Origin: Bacillus sp. BP-3
GTDB taxonomy: Bacteria; Bacillota; Bacilli; Bacillales; Bacillaceae_G
Reading direction: 5' to 3'
DNA length: 64,000 nt
Assembly (NCBI RefSeq): GCF_028401955.1
Contig: NZ_JAQOTJ010000005.1
Location: 34,204-98,203, forward strand
Position 1 is the stretch's first letter, and every line of letters starts with the position of its first letter. Below, piece after piece: positions 1 to 8,585 of this stretch. The notes beneath the pieces are model-generated. The model did no database searches. It saw only the letters and a program-made list of their open reading frames with translations, and was not told where the DNA came from. Both the position numbers and the translations under genes were made by a program.

Positions 1-93
1 ACAATTTTCTTTATATAAGGTTTTAATTTTCGTTGTCGCTTCCTCAATTAACTTCAAATCATCTGGCGTTACGGGATAGGTTTTCATATTCAT
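1..93 (-). CDS. Cytidine deaminase family protein, N-terminal fragment cut by window edge
   Basis: Only the first 31 codons lie in the window. They read MNMKTYPVTPDDLKLIEEAT and continue with TKIKTLYKEN. This resembles the N-terminus of B. cereus-type cytidine/blasticidin deaminases, whose opening I recall as MKTFNISQQDLELVEVATEK. The zinc-binding HAE and PCxxC motifs would lie beyond the window edge, so activity cannot be judged. An AAAGGG ribosome binding site lies 8 nt before the ATG at 93; a second in-frame ATG at 87 is also possible. The family deaminates cytidine or related nucleosides. Confidence 0.55.
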   Translation of the reverse strand, partial: MNMKTYPVTPDDLKLIEEATTKIKTLYKENC

Positions 94-114
94 ATAAAAT
101 TCCCTTTCTAATAA

Positions 115-546
115 TTAAAAAGTAAGCATAGCCCCTCTTTCATCAAATACAGAATCTGGGTTCCAAGCAACCTCCCAAAGATTATTTTCAGGGTCAGCAA
201 AATATGCTGTTCTCCCTCCCCAGAACGCATCGCTTGGCTCGCGTAAAATTCTTCCGCCTGCTTTTCGAATTTCCTCAATCGTTGTATCAACTTGTTCAGG
301 ATGATCAACGTTAATCGCAAACGTTACACCACGAAACGTTTCTACGTCTTGAGTGATTGAAACGCCAGCATCCTTTGCTAATTCCTCAATAGGAAAAATC
401 GAAAGAATAACACCCGCCGTTTTAAACGCAGCGTAAGTATCTGAACTGATTTCTGTTTCTTCCCATCCTAAGCTTTTGTAAAACGCGCGAAGAACCGGTA
501 AGTTAAACGCACCAATTGTTAGTAAGCTTACTCGTTGTAGTACCAT
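115..546 (-). CDS. VOC (glyoxalase/bleomycin resistance) superfamily protein
   Basis: 143 aa, the usual size for a single-chain VOC protein with two beta-alpha-beta-beta-beta repeats. The opening LLTIGAFNLPVLRAFYKSLG and the later RTAYFADPENNLWEVAWNP are typical first- and second-half signatures. The C-terminal Glu in LWEVAW occupies a usual metal-ligand position. A GGGGGG-rich ribosome binding site precedes the ATG at 546. It lies 29 bp from the GNAT gene on the same strand and may be cotranscribed with it. VOC proteins include glyoxalases, dioxygenases and drug-binding resistance proteins; the substrate cannot be told from sequence. Confidence 0.8.
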   Translation of the reverse strand: MVLQRVSLLTIGAFNLPVLRAFYKSLGWEETEISSDTYAAFKTAGVILSIFPIEELAKDAGVSITQDVETFRGVTFAINVDHPEQVDTTIEEIRKAGGRILREPSDAFWGGRTAYFADPENNLWEVAWNPDSVFDERGAMLTF

Positions 547-575
547 GATACTCCCCCCATAATGTATAGAAACAC

Positions 576-1073
576 TTACATACTCCCGCTCGAATCAAAC
601 ACTTGAATCGGTCCGTCCCAACCGTCTTTTCTTATCTCACGGTATTCATTATTCGTGTACGCTGAAATGACTTTCCTCCAAAATGCTTGAGCTGGAACAT
701 TTTCTTCCATCTCTGAAACTTCCCATTCCCCCGGGAATTTAGAAAACAATTGAAAAGCCGCTTGTTTTCCTACACCACTTTTCCGATATTTTTTCATGAC
801 AAAAAATTCTGACATAGAGTAGTATGTACAGCCATTTTCCTCAATCGCGCGAATCAATGCAAAGCCTGCATACTTTTCATTCACTTTAATAAAAAACGGA
901 AAGCGACCTTCCTCTGTAAAATAATGATCTACATACATATATTCATACAAACCATGCTCATTCACATCTTCAGGGTCAAATTCGCTAAAGTCGTATTTAT
1001 ATAGTTCCGTTAAATTCTTTAAAACGCTTTTATTCTCTAGTTTTACTTTTTCAATTTCCAAATTTATATCCAT
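576..1073 (-). CDS. GNAT family N-acetyltransferase
   Basis: 165 aa. The core acetyl-CoA motif is seen as FFVMKKYRKSGVGKQAAFQL (a variant of R/Q-x-x-G-x-G), followed by EWEVSEMEENVPAQAFWRKV, the usual beta5-alpha4 region that contacts CoA. The acceptor substrate is unknown. An AGGAG ribosome binding site lies before the ATG at 1073. It sits 26 bp downstream of the APH-like kinase gene on the same strand, so pepF, kinase and GNAT may form one transcript. Confidence 0.8.
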   Translation of the reverse strand: MDINLEIEKVKLENKSVLKNLTELYKYDFSEFDPEDVNEHGLYEYMYVDHYFTEEGRFPFFIKVNEKYAGFALIRAIEENGCTYYSMSEFFVMKKYRKSGVGKQAAFQLFSKFPGEWEVSEMEENVPAQAFWRKVISAYTNNEYREIRKDGWDGPIQVFDSSGSM

Positions 1074-1099
1074 ATTTATTTCTCCTAATTCTACTAAAT

Positions 1100-2014
1100 T
1101 TATAAAATTTTATGTATTTCATTACCAATTACTTCAACACGTTCCTTATAATACAATCCTTTATCTTTTATTTTAAGATGAGAGATAAAAAGGTTCGCAA
1201 GCATCAGCGCCGTATCAAGCCTGTAAAATAGACAAACAATTTTTGGAAGAGAATCAAAAATATGCTCATTTTTATATCCGGCCTTAAATTCACTCCAATT
1301 CACTTCATTCACTTCCGCTATTCTCATCAGTTCGAGAAGCGGGTGACCAATGAGAGCATTGTCCCAGTCAACGATTGCCTGAATTTCTCCGCCATGACCA
1401 ATTATATTGGCAGGTCGAATATCCATATGGAGCAGCCTTTTTATCTGTTCCCCTGCCTTTAGAGTCGCCTCAATTTCTTCTGCTTTTGGAAATGGAATAC
1501 GTAAAGAAGTAATTTCGTTAAATGATTGTAGCCTTCTGACAAGGCGCTCTGCTATATGCTTTTCTGTCGACTCCCCATTCTCATTTTCATAATGTAAGCC
1601 TTCAATCGGCATATGATGAAGCTTATTGGCTAATTCTCCAATTTGGTAAGAAGAAATCGGAGTAGAGTCAGTAACTATATAATCCGAAATTAAAAAATCA
1701 AGTTCCTCAGAAAGATGCAGTCTATGAACGGCTGGCACAGGAATTCCTTGAGAATGACAAAACTTAGAAAGCTTTGCTTCTTTTTGTAATGAAAGGCGGC
1801 TACTAAATAAATTTTCATTGATATTAGCAACTTCGCGCTCCCACGGTACACGAAAAGCAAATGAACCTGTTTTCGAACCTCCTCGAAAGACAACATTTTG
1901 GACGCCGCTTCCTGCTACTTCTAAACTTTTAATTCCCAACTCTTTATATTGGCTAGCTAATACGTTTTGTAGTTTCGTTCTTAACTCTTCTGTTCTTGAT
2001 GCTACATTCAACAT
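1100..2014 (-). CDS. Aminoglycoside phosphotransferase (APH)-like kinase
   Basis: 304 aa, the normal length for the APH/choline kinase fold. The catalytic loop reads LLHMDIRPANIIG (HxDxxxxN type) and is followed by the metal-binding IVDWDNALIGHPLLEL. The N-lobe carries VVFRGGSKTGSFAFRVP as a nucleotide-binding region. The ATG at 2014 overlaps the end of pepF (stop at 2008), and pepF codons supply its GAGGAGGGG ribosome binding site, so translation is probably coupled. Many Bacillus APH-like kinases act on small metabolites rather than antibiotics; the substrate is not known here. Confidence 0.75.
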   Translation of the reverse strand: MLNVASRTEELRTKLQNVLASQYKELGIKSLEVAGSGVQNVVFRGGSKTGSFAFRVPWEREVANINENLFSSRLSLQKEAKLSKFCHSQGIPVPAVHRLHLSEELDFLISDYIVTDSTPISSYQIGELANKLHHMPIEGLHYENENGESTEKHIAERLVRRLQSFNEITSLRIPFPKAEEIEATLKAGEQIKRLLHMDIRPANIIGHGGEIQAIVDWDNALIGHPLLELMRIAEVNEVNWSEFKAGYKNEHIFDSLPKIVCLFYRLDTALMLANLFISHLKIKDKGLYYKERVEVIGNEIHKIL

Positions 2015-3834
2015 TGCATCCCCTCCTCACTGAGAGTCTTCTCCGTTAAAGCAAAAAAATCTTTTATATCTTGTAAAACAATTTGCATTGCTTTCTCCCA
2101 GAATTCTTGTTTTGTTAGATCAAAGCCAAGATGGTGAAAAGCTAATTGTTCAGCAGTCATTCTGCCAGTATCTCGAAGCAAATCTATATATTTTTCTTCA
2201 AATGAATGTCCTTCTTGAAGTGCAGTTGCGTAGATTCCTTGGCTAAATAGAAAACCAAATGTGTACGGGAAATTATAAAAAGGTTTATCTGTGAAATAGA
2301 TATGACGACTCCAAACCCATGAAAAATCATGATAAGAAGCAAGAGAATCATTGAATGCGTACTGCTGTGCTTTTTTCATCAAATGGCTCAATTCATCGAC
2401 TCCTACAACCCGCTCTTTTCGAATTTCATAAAAATCTCTTTCGAACATAAAATTCCCCTGTACTCCGATCAAATAACTAAGCGCTGTTTGTATCTTTGCC
2501 TCTAGAAGAAGCAGTTTGTCATGTTCATTTGAAGTATCTTGAATTACTTTATTTAAAATAAGCGTTTCTGCAAACGTAGAAGCTGTTTCACTAACAGCCA
2601 TCGTATACTGCTGCGCAAATGGCGGAACATCATTTGAAATAATGCCTTGATGAAAAGAATGTCCTAATTCATGGGCAAGTATAGCGAGATTATTATGTGT
2701 TCCTTGAAAATTCATGAAGATACGAGCTTGCTTCGTTAGCGGAAATCTAGCTGAGAATCCTCTACTTGCTTTTGTATTCCTGTTTTCAGAATCAATCCAA
2801 CCTTCCTGAAATGCTCTTTCTGTATAATTCGCTAATTTAGGGCTAAAAGAATGAAACCCAGTAAGGATTATTTCAGCAGCCTCTTCATATGTATAAGTCT
2901 TCGCTACTTTTCCTATAGGCGTATATATATCGAACCAATCCATTTTTTCTAACCCTAGTAAACGTGCCTTTCTTTTTAAATATGAAGCTATGACAGGCTT
3001 ACTTTGATTGACAGCCTCCCACATAGAATCAAGCGTTGATTGTGACATTCTATTGTAACGGAGCGGTTCTGTTAAAATGGAATCTACTCCCCGATATTTA
3101 TATACTTGTAGGCGAAAACCAGCAATATTATTTAGAGCTACTGCGCATGTCTCAGCTACTTTTTCGCCTGCATTATGTAAAGCATTTACGAGATTCGTTC
3201 TAGAATAATGATTGATAGATGAATGTAATTGATTATATACTTGTCCAAAATTAAGGTACTTTCTTTGTCCATCTTCCTCTAGAACAATCTTCGTTTTTCC
3301 GATGATAGAGTTATGTAAATTGACCCAAGCATGATAGCCATTAATAGAAAGATCTTGGATCAACTTTTCCTGTGCTACCGGTAATTTCCCTCTCGCCTTT
3401 TCTCTTTTTTCTTGAAGTGGAAAAGCGATTGGTTTGATTTGTTCCAGCTGCAATACCTGCTCCCAAATCTCGTCCGGTATATGTACCAAAGTTTGTTCAA
3501 AATTGCTGATGACGATCTCAAATTGTGATGAGATATTCCTTGCTTTTTCACTTAATATAACAGCCTGCTCATCTTCCACATTTTCTGATTCCAAACATTC
3601 CACAAAGTGGGTTGCTTCTAGCAAACGAATAGACATCTCTTGAATTCGATTCATTTGTTCAATCCACTCTTCATATCCACTAATTGATTCTAGTTCCTTA
3701 ATTTCTATTGTTGTGGCTGTTTCTTTAACAACATCTCCCTCAAGTTTTATAAGAAACTGTTTGAAGCTATTCGACTCACTTCCCCCAGGAAAAATCTCAT
3801 CCAAACTCCAGCGTTGTTGTAAAGCCTCACGCAA
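2008..3834 (-). CDS. pepF: Oligoendopeptidase F, M3 family zinc peptidase
   Basis: 608 aa, full length for PepF-type M3B peptidases, cytoplasmic, with no signal peptide. The zinc motif HELGH lies at about residues 388-392 within ILAHELGHSFHQ, and the downstream Glu ligand lies in SETASTFAETL. It hydrolyses short peptides of roughly 7-17 residues. The start is a TTG at 3834 with a strong AGGAGG about 8 nt upstream; no better ATG exists nearby. Its 3' end overlaps the APH-like kinase gene. Confidence 0.92.
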   Translation of the reverse strand: MREALQQRWSLDEIFPGGSESNSFKQFLIKLEGDVVKETATTIEIKELESISGYEEWIEQMNRIQEMSIRLLEATHFVECLESENVEDEQAVILSEKARNISSQFEIVISNFEQTLVHIPDEIWEQVLQLEQIKPIAFPLQEKREKARGKLPVAQEKLIQDLSINGYHAWVNLHNSIIGKTKIVLEEDGQRKYLNFGQVYNQLHSSINHYSRTNLVNALHNAGEKVAETCAVALNNIAGFRLQVYKYRGVDSILTEPLRYNRMSQSTLDSMWEAVNQSKPVIASYLKRKARLLGLEKMDWFDIYTPIGKVAKTYTYEEAAEIILTGFHSFSPKLANYTERAFQEGWIDSENRNTKASRGFSARFPLTKQARIFMNFQGTHNNLAILAHELGHSFHQGIISNDVPPFAQQYTMAVSETASTFAETLILNKVIQDTSNEHDKLLLLEAKIQTALSYLIGVQGNFMFERDFYEIRKERVVGVDELSHLMKKAQQYAFNDSLASYHDFSWVWSRHIYFTDKPFYNFPYTFGFLFSQGIYATALQEGHSFEEKYIDLLRDTGRMTAEQLAFHHLGFDLTKQEFWEKAMQIVLQDIKDFFALTEKTLSEEGMQC

Positions 3835-3911
3835 TGTATCCGCCTCCTAACAAATTTCGTTCTTACCCGTAGCTATCCATATTATACCATGAAAGAAATT
3901 AGTAAATTCAG

Positions 3912-3947
3912 AAAAAAAGGAAGAAGCGTTCTCTTTACGCTTCTTCC
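3912..3947 (-). terminator. Rho-independent terminator of the amino acid permease gene
   Basis: A perfect 10-bp stem (GGAAGAAGCG at 3919-3928 with CGCTTCTTCC at 3938-3947) has a 9-nt loop. On the minus strand it is followed by a run of seven T (plus-strand A at 3912-3918). It lies 80 bp past the permease stop codon. Confidence 0.85.
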
Positions 3948-3965
3948 CTCTCAATGTTTTTGTTT

Positions 3966-4000
3966 TCTCCTTTTTAAGCCCCGCACCTGGCAGGAAAAAG
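3966..4000 (-). repeat. Truncated copy of the ~90-bp 3'-end repeat family
   Basis: About 30 bp match one end of the repeat seen in full at 5790-5880 and 30639-30730: a TTTTTAA block, then CCGCA, then TGGCAGGAAAAAG. The rest of the element is missing. It lies 27 bp past the stop codon of the permease gene, the same position relative to a gene as the complete copies. Confidence 0.5.
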
Positions 4001-4026
4001 ATTTTAGGATTTGTACCTATACAAAA

Positions 4027-5640
4027 TCATTTACTAACCGGCGCATTTTCTATCTTTACATAATCAGTGCTTTCTACTTCATCTTCATCATCCAAGTCCA
4101 CAACCGGTAAAGCCGTATGAACCGCCCAGTAATAGCTAATCAAGGAAACAATACTAACCGCTAGCAAATCTGTTGAATTTGTTAAATACCCCTTTCCTTC
4201 TCCAAACATACCGAAGTATGACACTACCATTATGGCAATGTAGTAAAAAACGAGCCATAACGATGACTTAATTTGCTGGGCTAAAGATACTTGTGAAGTT
4301 GGTACCCATTTTTTACAGCATAGATAAATGACAAACATGATAACTTGTGAAGACAGTAACCAAGAAAGCGTTTTCCAACCAGACCAGTACACAATTAATG
4401 AAGCAATGATAAATGAAAGAGGCCCGATAATTGACATTCCTTTTACCAAAAATGGACGATTTAGCTCAGGAGTCCGTTTTCTAAGTGCCGCCGCTGTAAT
4501 CGGTGCAAGGGCATAACTTAATACAAGCGCTGCAGAAACAACATTAATTAGTGCTTCCCATGAAGGAAACGGTAATGTCCAGAAAATAGAAAGAGCAAAA
4601 GTAAGCCAAAGAGCCGGTCTTGGTATGCCTGATTTTTCATCAACTTTAGAAAATACTTTAAATAATGTTCCGCCTTGAGCCCAGCCATATATAACGCGAG
4701 GAGTAGCTGACATATAAATATTCCCCGCTCCGCTCGGTGATATAATCGCATCGGAAACGATAAAATAGGCCATCCAGCCTAGTCCTAATAAAAGAGAAAT
4801 ATCTTTAAATGGTAAACTAAATTCTTTACTAATTCCCGCCCAGCCGTTGCTAAGCATTTCAGTTGGAATGCTTCCAATAAAAGCAACTTGCAAAAGAACG
4901 TAAACAATCGCTGAAGAGACGACAGATAAAAGAAGAGCAATCGGTATCGTTCTTTGCGGATTTTTCACTTCACTTGCAACTGATACAATAGGCGTCAGTC
5001 CTAAATAAGCAAAAATAACACCACCGGCAGAAATGGCTGCTTGTACACCAGAAAATCCAAACGGCGCAAAATCAGCACTTGAAAAATTATCGGCATTTAA
5101 ATACATTAACAATACAACAATTGTTAATGCTGGTACAAAAAATTTAAAGATGGTTATGATTAAATTTGTTTTCGCAAATGTTTTTACACTCCAGTAATTT
5201 AACAAAAAGAAAATGACGAGTAGTCCAAATTGCATAAGCCAGCCGCTTACAGTCGGTAAAGTAGAGTTTTCTTGCGTCAGACTTGGCCACCAAGCTGCAG
5301 CATATTGCCTAGCCGCTTCTACTTCAATTGCGATTAAACTTGAAAATGCAATAAGAGTAATGAATCCAAGTAAATATCCAAGTATCGGACCGTGAGAATA
5401 TGCAGGATAGCGAACAATTCCTCCAGCTCGTGGAAGTGCTGCCCCAAGTTCACAATATACAAGTCCTAATAACAAAATAGCAAATCCACCAATGATCCAT
5501 GAAATAGTTCCCGCCGGACCTGCTATTCCAGCAACATGGCTAGCAGCAAACAACCAGCCTGATCCAAACATAGAGCCAAAACCGATAAAGGCTAAATCTA
5601 ATAGTGATATTTCTCTTTTAAACTTACCTTTATTAGACAT
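4027..5640 (-). CDS. APC superfamily amino acid permease
   Basis: 537 aa integral membrane protein with about 12 hydrophobic segments. The N-terminal signature GFGSMFGSGWLFA in the first membrane helix and the following VYCELGAALPRAGGIVRYP are typical of APC transporters. The C-terminus is acidic (DLDDEDEVE). An AGAGG ribosome binding site lies before the ATG at 5640. It is the last gene of the hydroxyproline region, so uptake of hydroxyproline or a related imino acid is a reasonable inference from context; the family alone does not define the substrate. Confidence 0.88.
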   Translation of the reverse strand: MSNKGKFKREISLLDLAFIGFGSMFGSGWLFAASHVAGIAGPAGTISWIIGGFAILLLGLVYCELGAALPRAGGIVRYPAYSHGPILGYLLGFITLIAFSSLIAIEVEAARQYAAAWWPSLTQENSTLPTVSGWLMQFGLLVIFFLLNYWSVKTFAKTNLIITIFKFFVPALTIVVLLMYLNADNFSSADFAPFGFSGVQAAISAGGVIFAYLGLTPIVSVASEVKNPQRTIPIALLLSVVSSAIVYVLLQVAFIGSIPTEMLSNGWAGISKEFSLPFKDISLLLGLGWMAYFIVSDAIISPSGAGNIYMSATPRVIYGWAQGGTLFKVFSKVDEKSGIPRPALWLTFALSIFWTLPFPSWEALINVVSAALVLSYALAPITAAALRKRTPELNRPFLVKGMSIIGPLSFIIASLIVYWSGWKTLSWLLSSQVIMFVIYLCCKKWVPTSQVSLAQQIKSSLWLVFYYIAIMVVSYFGMFGEGKGYLTNSTDLLAVSIVSLISYYWAVHTALPVVDLDDEDEVESTDYVKIENAPVSK

Positions 5641-5789
5641 CCTCTAACCTCTCCCCTCTTGTTTTATTTTCTTAATTTTCAGTATTTTAAAAGGAGACTA
5701 TTGCCATTACTTTATCATTTTCTAGAAGGGCAATATAGATTTCCCTTAAAAGTTTACTAGATAGAATATCCTAACTCACTTTCTCCCTT

Positions 5790-5880
5790 TGTTTTAAACC
5801 TCGCATGTGGCAGGAAAAGGCACTGACCGCTGCTATGTACGGCCAAATGCTCTCTCCCACCTAAAAAAAGGGTTTTTTAT
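5790..5880 (-). repeat. Interspersed ~90-bp 3'-end repeat, copy B
   Basis: A full copy. The plus strand begins TTTGTTTTAAACC, has a TGGCAGGAAAAGG block, then GGCCAAATGCTCTC, and ends CCACCTAAAAAAAGGG with a T-run. On the minus strand the hairpin TTGGCC...GGTCAG is followed by GCCTTTTCC. It starts about 16 bp after the aldehyde dehydrogenase stop codon. Other copies lie at 8441, 18355, 30639 and 57998 (partial). Confidence 0.75.
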
Positions 5881-5895
5881 ATCTGTTTTCAATCT

Positions 5896-7380
5896 TTATT
5901 TCAAGTTCACCCAAATACTCTTCACTTCTGTATAATTATCAAGCGCATAAGAGCCCATTTCGCGCCCAATACCTGATTGCTTATAACCACCAAACGGCGC
6001 TGCTGCATCTTCTAAGTTGTAATCATTAATCCATACTGTACCAGCTTTTAAGCGATTCGCTACTTGGTGTGCAGTTTTAACATTTTCTGTCCATACACCT
6101 GCAGCGAGTCCAAATGGTGTGTTATTCGCTCTTTCAATTACTTCTTCTACCGTATCGAACGGCAGAACTGCCACTACTGGACCAAAAATTTCTTCTTTGG
6201 CGATAATCATATCATCTGTAACATCAGCAAAAATAGTTGGCCTGACGAAGTACCCTTTTTCAAATGCCTTCGCACCGCCAGCTGCAATTCTTGCGCCTTC
6301 TTCTTTTCCCTTTTCGATATAATGTAACACGCGCTCTTGTTGCTTTTTCGAAACAAGTGGTCCCATTTCCGTACCTCTTTCCATTCCTGCACCAAGTTTT
6401 ACATCGTTCGCAAGTTTTGCAAATTCTTCCACCACTTTTTCATAATGCTTTCGGTGAACGAACACGCGAGATCCTGCACTACAGTTTTGTCCATGGTTAT
6501 ACATAATACCGTTAAAGGCACCAGTAATTGCATCTTCTATATTTGCATCTTCTAAAATAATATTTGGTGATTTTCCTCCAAGCTCTAACGTCACATGTTT
6601 AATTGTTTCAGCTGCTTGGCGCATAATATATTTACCAGTATTAGTCGAACCTGTAAAAGCCACTTTTTCGATATCATGATGATTCACAATTGCTGCTCCT
6701 GCTGTTTGACCAAATCCAGGAACGAAATTGACAACGCCGTCCGGGAAGCCAGCTTCTTTAAAAAGTTGCGCTGTATATAACAGAGATAATGGTGTTTGCT
6801 CAGCAGGTTTTAAGACGATTGTACATCCTGTCGCCAGTGCTGCCCCCATTTTCCACGCCGCCATTACTAACGGATAGTTCCATGGAATAATTTGACCAAC
6901 AACCCCAATTGGTTCATGGCGTGTATAGTTTAAATAGTCCTTTGAAATTGGCGTTGTTTGACCAAGTATTTTCGTTGCCCAGCCAGCATAATAACGATAA
7001 TGCTCTACTGTTGCTGGAATATCGTCCTCTAGTGCTACTTGATATGGTTTTCCATTATCGAGCGCTTCCAATTGTGCTAGTTCTTCTTTATGCTCATCAA
7101 TTAAATCAGCCAACTTGTAAATGAAATGAGCTCTTTCAGCCGCACTTAAGTCAGGCCATGCTCCTTTTTCAAATGCTCTGCGTGCAGCCTTTACTGCTAA
7201 ATCAACATCTTCTTCCCCAGCCTCACTTACGAAGGCAAGTACTTCTTCTGTTGCTGGATTATACGTTTCAAACGTTTTGCCGCTTACCGCTGGTACAAAT
7301 TTCCCATCAATAAAGAGTTCAATATTTCCTTCTAAAAAAGCTTTTACCCTCGGCTTTAATTCGATTTGTGTAGTTAACAT
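5896..7380 (-). CDS. Aldehyde dehydrogenase, probable 2-oxoglutarate semialdehyde dehydrogenase
   Basis: 494 aa, full-length NAD(P)-dependent aldehyde dehydrogenase. Visible motifs are FTGSTNTG (cofactor-binding loop), the general base Glu in VTLELGGKSPN near residue 265, and the catalytic Cys in NHGQNCSAGSR near residue 301. GGGGAGAGG precedes the ATG at 7380. Downstream of a DHDPS-family deaminase and hydroxyproline enzymes, the expected reaction is oxidation of 2-oxoglutarate semialdehyde to 2-oxoglutarate, the last step of hydroxyproline breakdown. The family assignment is firm; the substrate is inferred from context. Confidence 0.9.
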   Translation of the reverse strand: MLTTQIELKPRVKAFLEGNIELFIDGKFVPAVSGKTFETYNPATEEVLAFVSEAGEEDVDLAVKAARRAFEKGAWPDLSAAERAHFIYKLADLIDEHKEELAQLEALDNGKPYQVALEDDIPATVEHYRYYAGWATKILGQTTPISKDYLNYTRHEPIGVVGQIIPWNYPLVMAAWKMGAALATGCTIVLKPAEQTPLSLLYTAQLFKEAGFPDGVVNFVPGFGQTAGAAIVNHHDIEKVAFTGSTNTGKYIMRQAAETIKHVTLELGGKSPNIILEDANIEDAITGAFNGIMYNHGQNCSAGSRVFVHRKHYEKVVEEFAKLANDVKLGAGMERGTEMGPLVSKKQQERVLHYIEKGKEEGARIAAGGAKAFEKGYFVRPTIFADVTDDMIIAKEEIFGPVVAVLPFDTVEEVIERANNTPFGLAAGVWTENVKTAHQVANRLKAGTVWINDYNLEDAAAPFGGYKQSGIGREMGSYALDNYTEVKSIWVNLK

Positions 7381-7436
7381 ATTCCTCTCCCCTTTACATT
7401 TTATATCTTGCTATTTGTGATTTGTGGTATGAGAAA

Positions 7437-7487
7437 CCAAAAAAAATCTGCAATTAACCATAAATAGGGGGTGAATCCCCCTTATGG
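7437..7487 (-). terminator. Hairpin between deaminase and dehydrogenase genes, possible attenuator
   Basis: On the minus strand CCATAA, GGGGG, a 5-nt loop, CCCCC and TTATGG pair across 7487-7458. A run of eight T follows only about 12 nt later (plus-strand A at 7439-7446). Because of that gap it is not a canonical terminator; it may weaken readthrough from the deaminase gene into the aldehyde dehydrogenase gene. Confidence 0.45.
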
Positions 7488-7501
7488 ATGAGTTTTTCCT
7501 T

Positions 7502-8395
7502 TCATACACGTTGTGCAGTTAAACTTGCTAAAATATCCTTAAGCTTTTGATCTTCCTCAGATGTCAACCCTAAACGAGGATAGCGTGAAGGTCCGCCTGC
7601 CTGTCCATTCAATTCCATCGAACGTTTCACAATTTGCACATATTTTCCTGATCCTTCAAGGAATTCACAAAGCGGTAAAATACGATCATTGATTTCCCAA
7701 GCTTCTTTTAACTCACCGTTTTGGAAGTGATTGAACATTTGGGTAACAAGCTTTGGTACAATATTCCCTGCAACAGAAATCCAGCCTGTTGCCCCGACCA
7801 AATAAGACTCCATAACTAAATCTTCTGAACCACAGAAAATTTCAATGTCCCCTTTACCTTGTCTAACAAGATCTCTCGCTTTGCGGATATCTCCACTTGA
7901 TTCTTTAATGTGGGTAACTCTTTCACATTCTTTGCCGATTTTCAGCATCAACTCTGTACTCATATCAACGCCTGATGTAAATGGATTGTTGTACAGCATA
8001 ATCGGTACATTCACTGCATTTGATACTTCTTTAAAGTGGAAATAAATTTCTTCTTCTTTCGGTTTACAGTAATAAGAATTAATAATGAGCGCACAATCTG
8101 CACCATGTGCTTCCGCCTGTTTCGTATATTCAATCGTTTCTTTTGTTGTTTCAGCTGCTGTTCCTACAATAACCGGAATACGGCCGTTTACTTCTTTTAA
8201 TACAGTTTCAACCATTTGGAACTTTTCTTCTTTTGATAAACTTACAAACTCTCCGGTACTTCCATTAATTACAATCCCTGCAACGCCTTGATCTACGAAG
8301 TAGTTCACATTATTTTTCACACCGTCCCAGTCAATCTCCTGCGCCCCAGTCATTGGCGTAATTAATACTGGATAAGCTCCTCTAATTGTTGTCAT
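7502..8395 (-). CDS. DHDPS/NAL family protein, probable 1-pyrroline-4-hydroxy-2-carboxylate deaminase
   Basis: 297 aa class I aldolase-fold protein of the dihydrodipicolinate synthase family. The GSTGE motif (VINGSTGEFVSLSKEEK) and the Schiff-base Lys in THIKESSGD are both present, as is the Tyr in IMLYNNP. I chose the ATG at 8395 because AAGGGGG lies 8 nt upstream; an ATG at 8422 would place this site inside the gene. It lies in the hydroxyproline region and lacks lysine-pathway neighbours, so deamination of pyrroline-4-hydroxy-2-carboxylate to 2-oxoglutarate semialdehyde is the best inference. A true DapA is less likely. Confidence 0.85.
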   Translation of the reverse strand: MTTIRGAYPVLITPMTGAQEIDWDGVKNNVNYFVDQGVAGIVINGSTGEFVSLSKEEKFQMVETVLKEVNGRIPVIVGTAAETTKETIEYTKQAEAHGADCALIINSYYCKPKEEEIYFHFKEVSNAVNVPIMLYNNPFTSGVDMSTELMLKIGKECERVTHIKESSGDIRKARDLVRQGKGDIEIFCGSEDLVMESYLVGATGWISVAGNIVPKLVTQMFNHFQNGELKEAWEINDRILPLCEFLEGSGKYVQIVKRSMELNGQAGGPSRYPRLGLTSEEDQKLKDILASLTAQRV

Positions 8396-8440
8396 TTCTA
8401 TTTCCCCCTTAATATTTTTCACTATCTAAATTCATTTTGA

Positions 8441-8530
8441 TTGTTCAACATATCGCGGCTGTGCAGAATAAAACATGATATCTTCTATGCATGGCCAGAT
8501 GCTCTCGTCTGCCCTAAAAAAGGATTTTCA
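8441..8530 (-). repeat. Interspersed ~90-bp 3'-end repeat, copy C (diverged)
   Basis: It shares CTTCTATGCATGGCCAGATG and CCCTAAAAAAGGATTTT with the other copies, but its first third has diverged. It lies about 55 bp after the stop codon of the racemase-like gene at 8586, in the same orientation as the others. Confidence 0.65.
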
Positions 8531-8585
8531 TGTTGTTTTTTATTACTCTATAAATCTCATACAAAGATAATCGGTTACACTTCCA

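Noticed and set aside
7502-8395. DapA of lysine biosynthesis
   Set aside because: The family matches, but all neighbours belong to hydroxyproline catabolism and no lysine-pathway gene is near.
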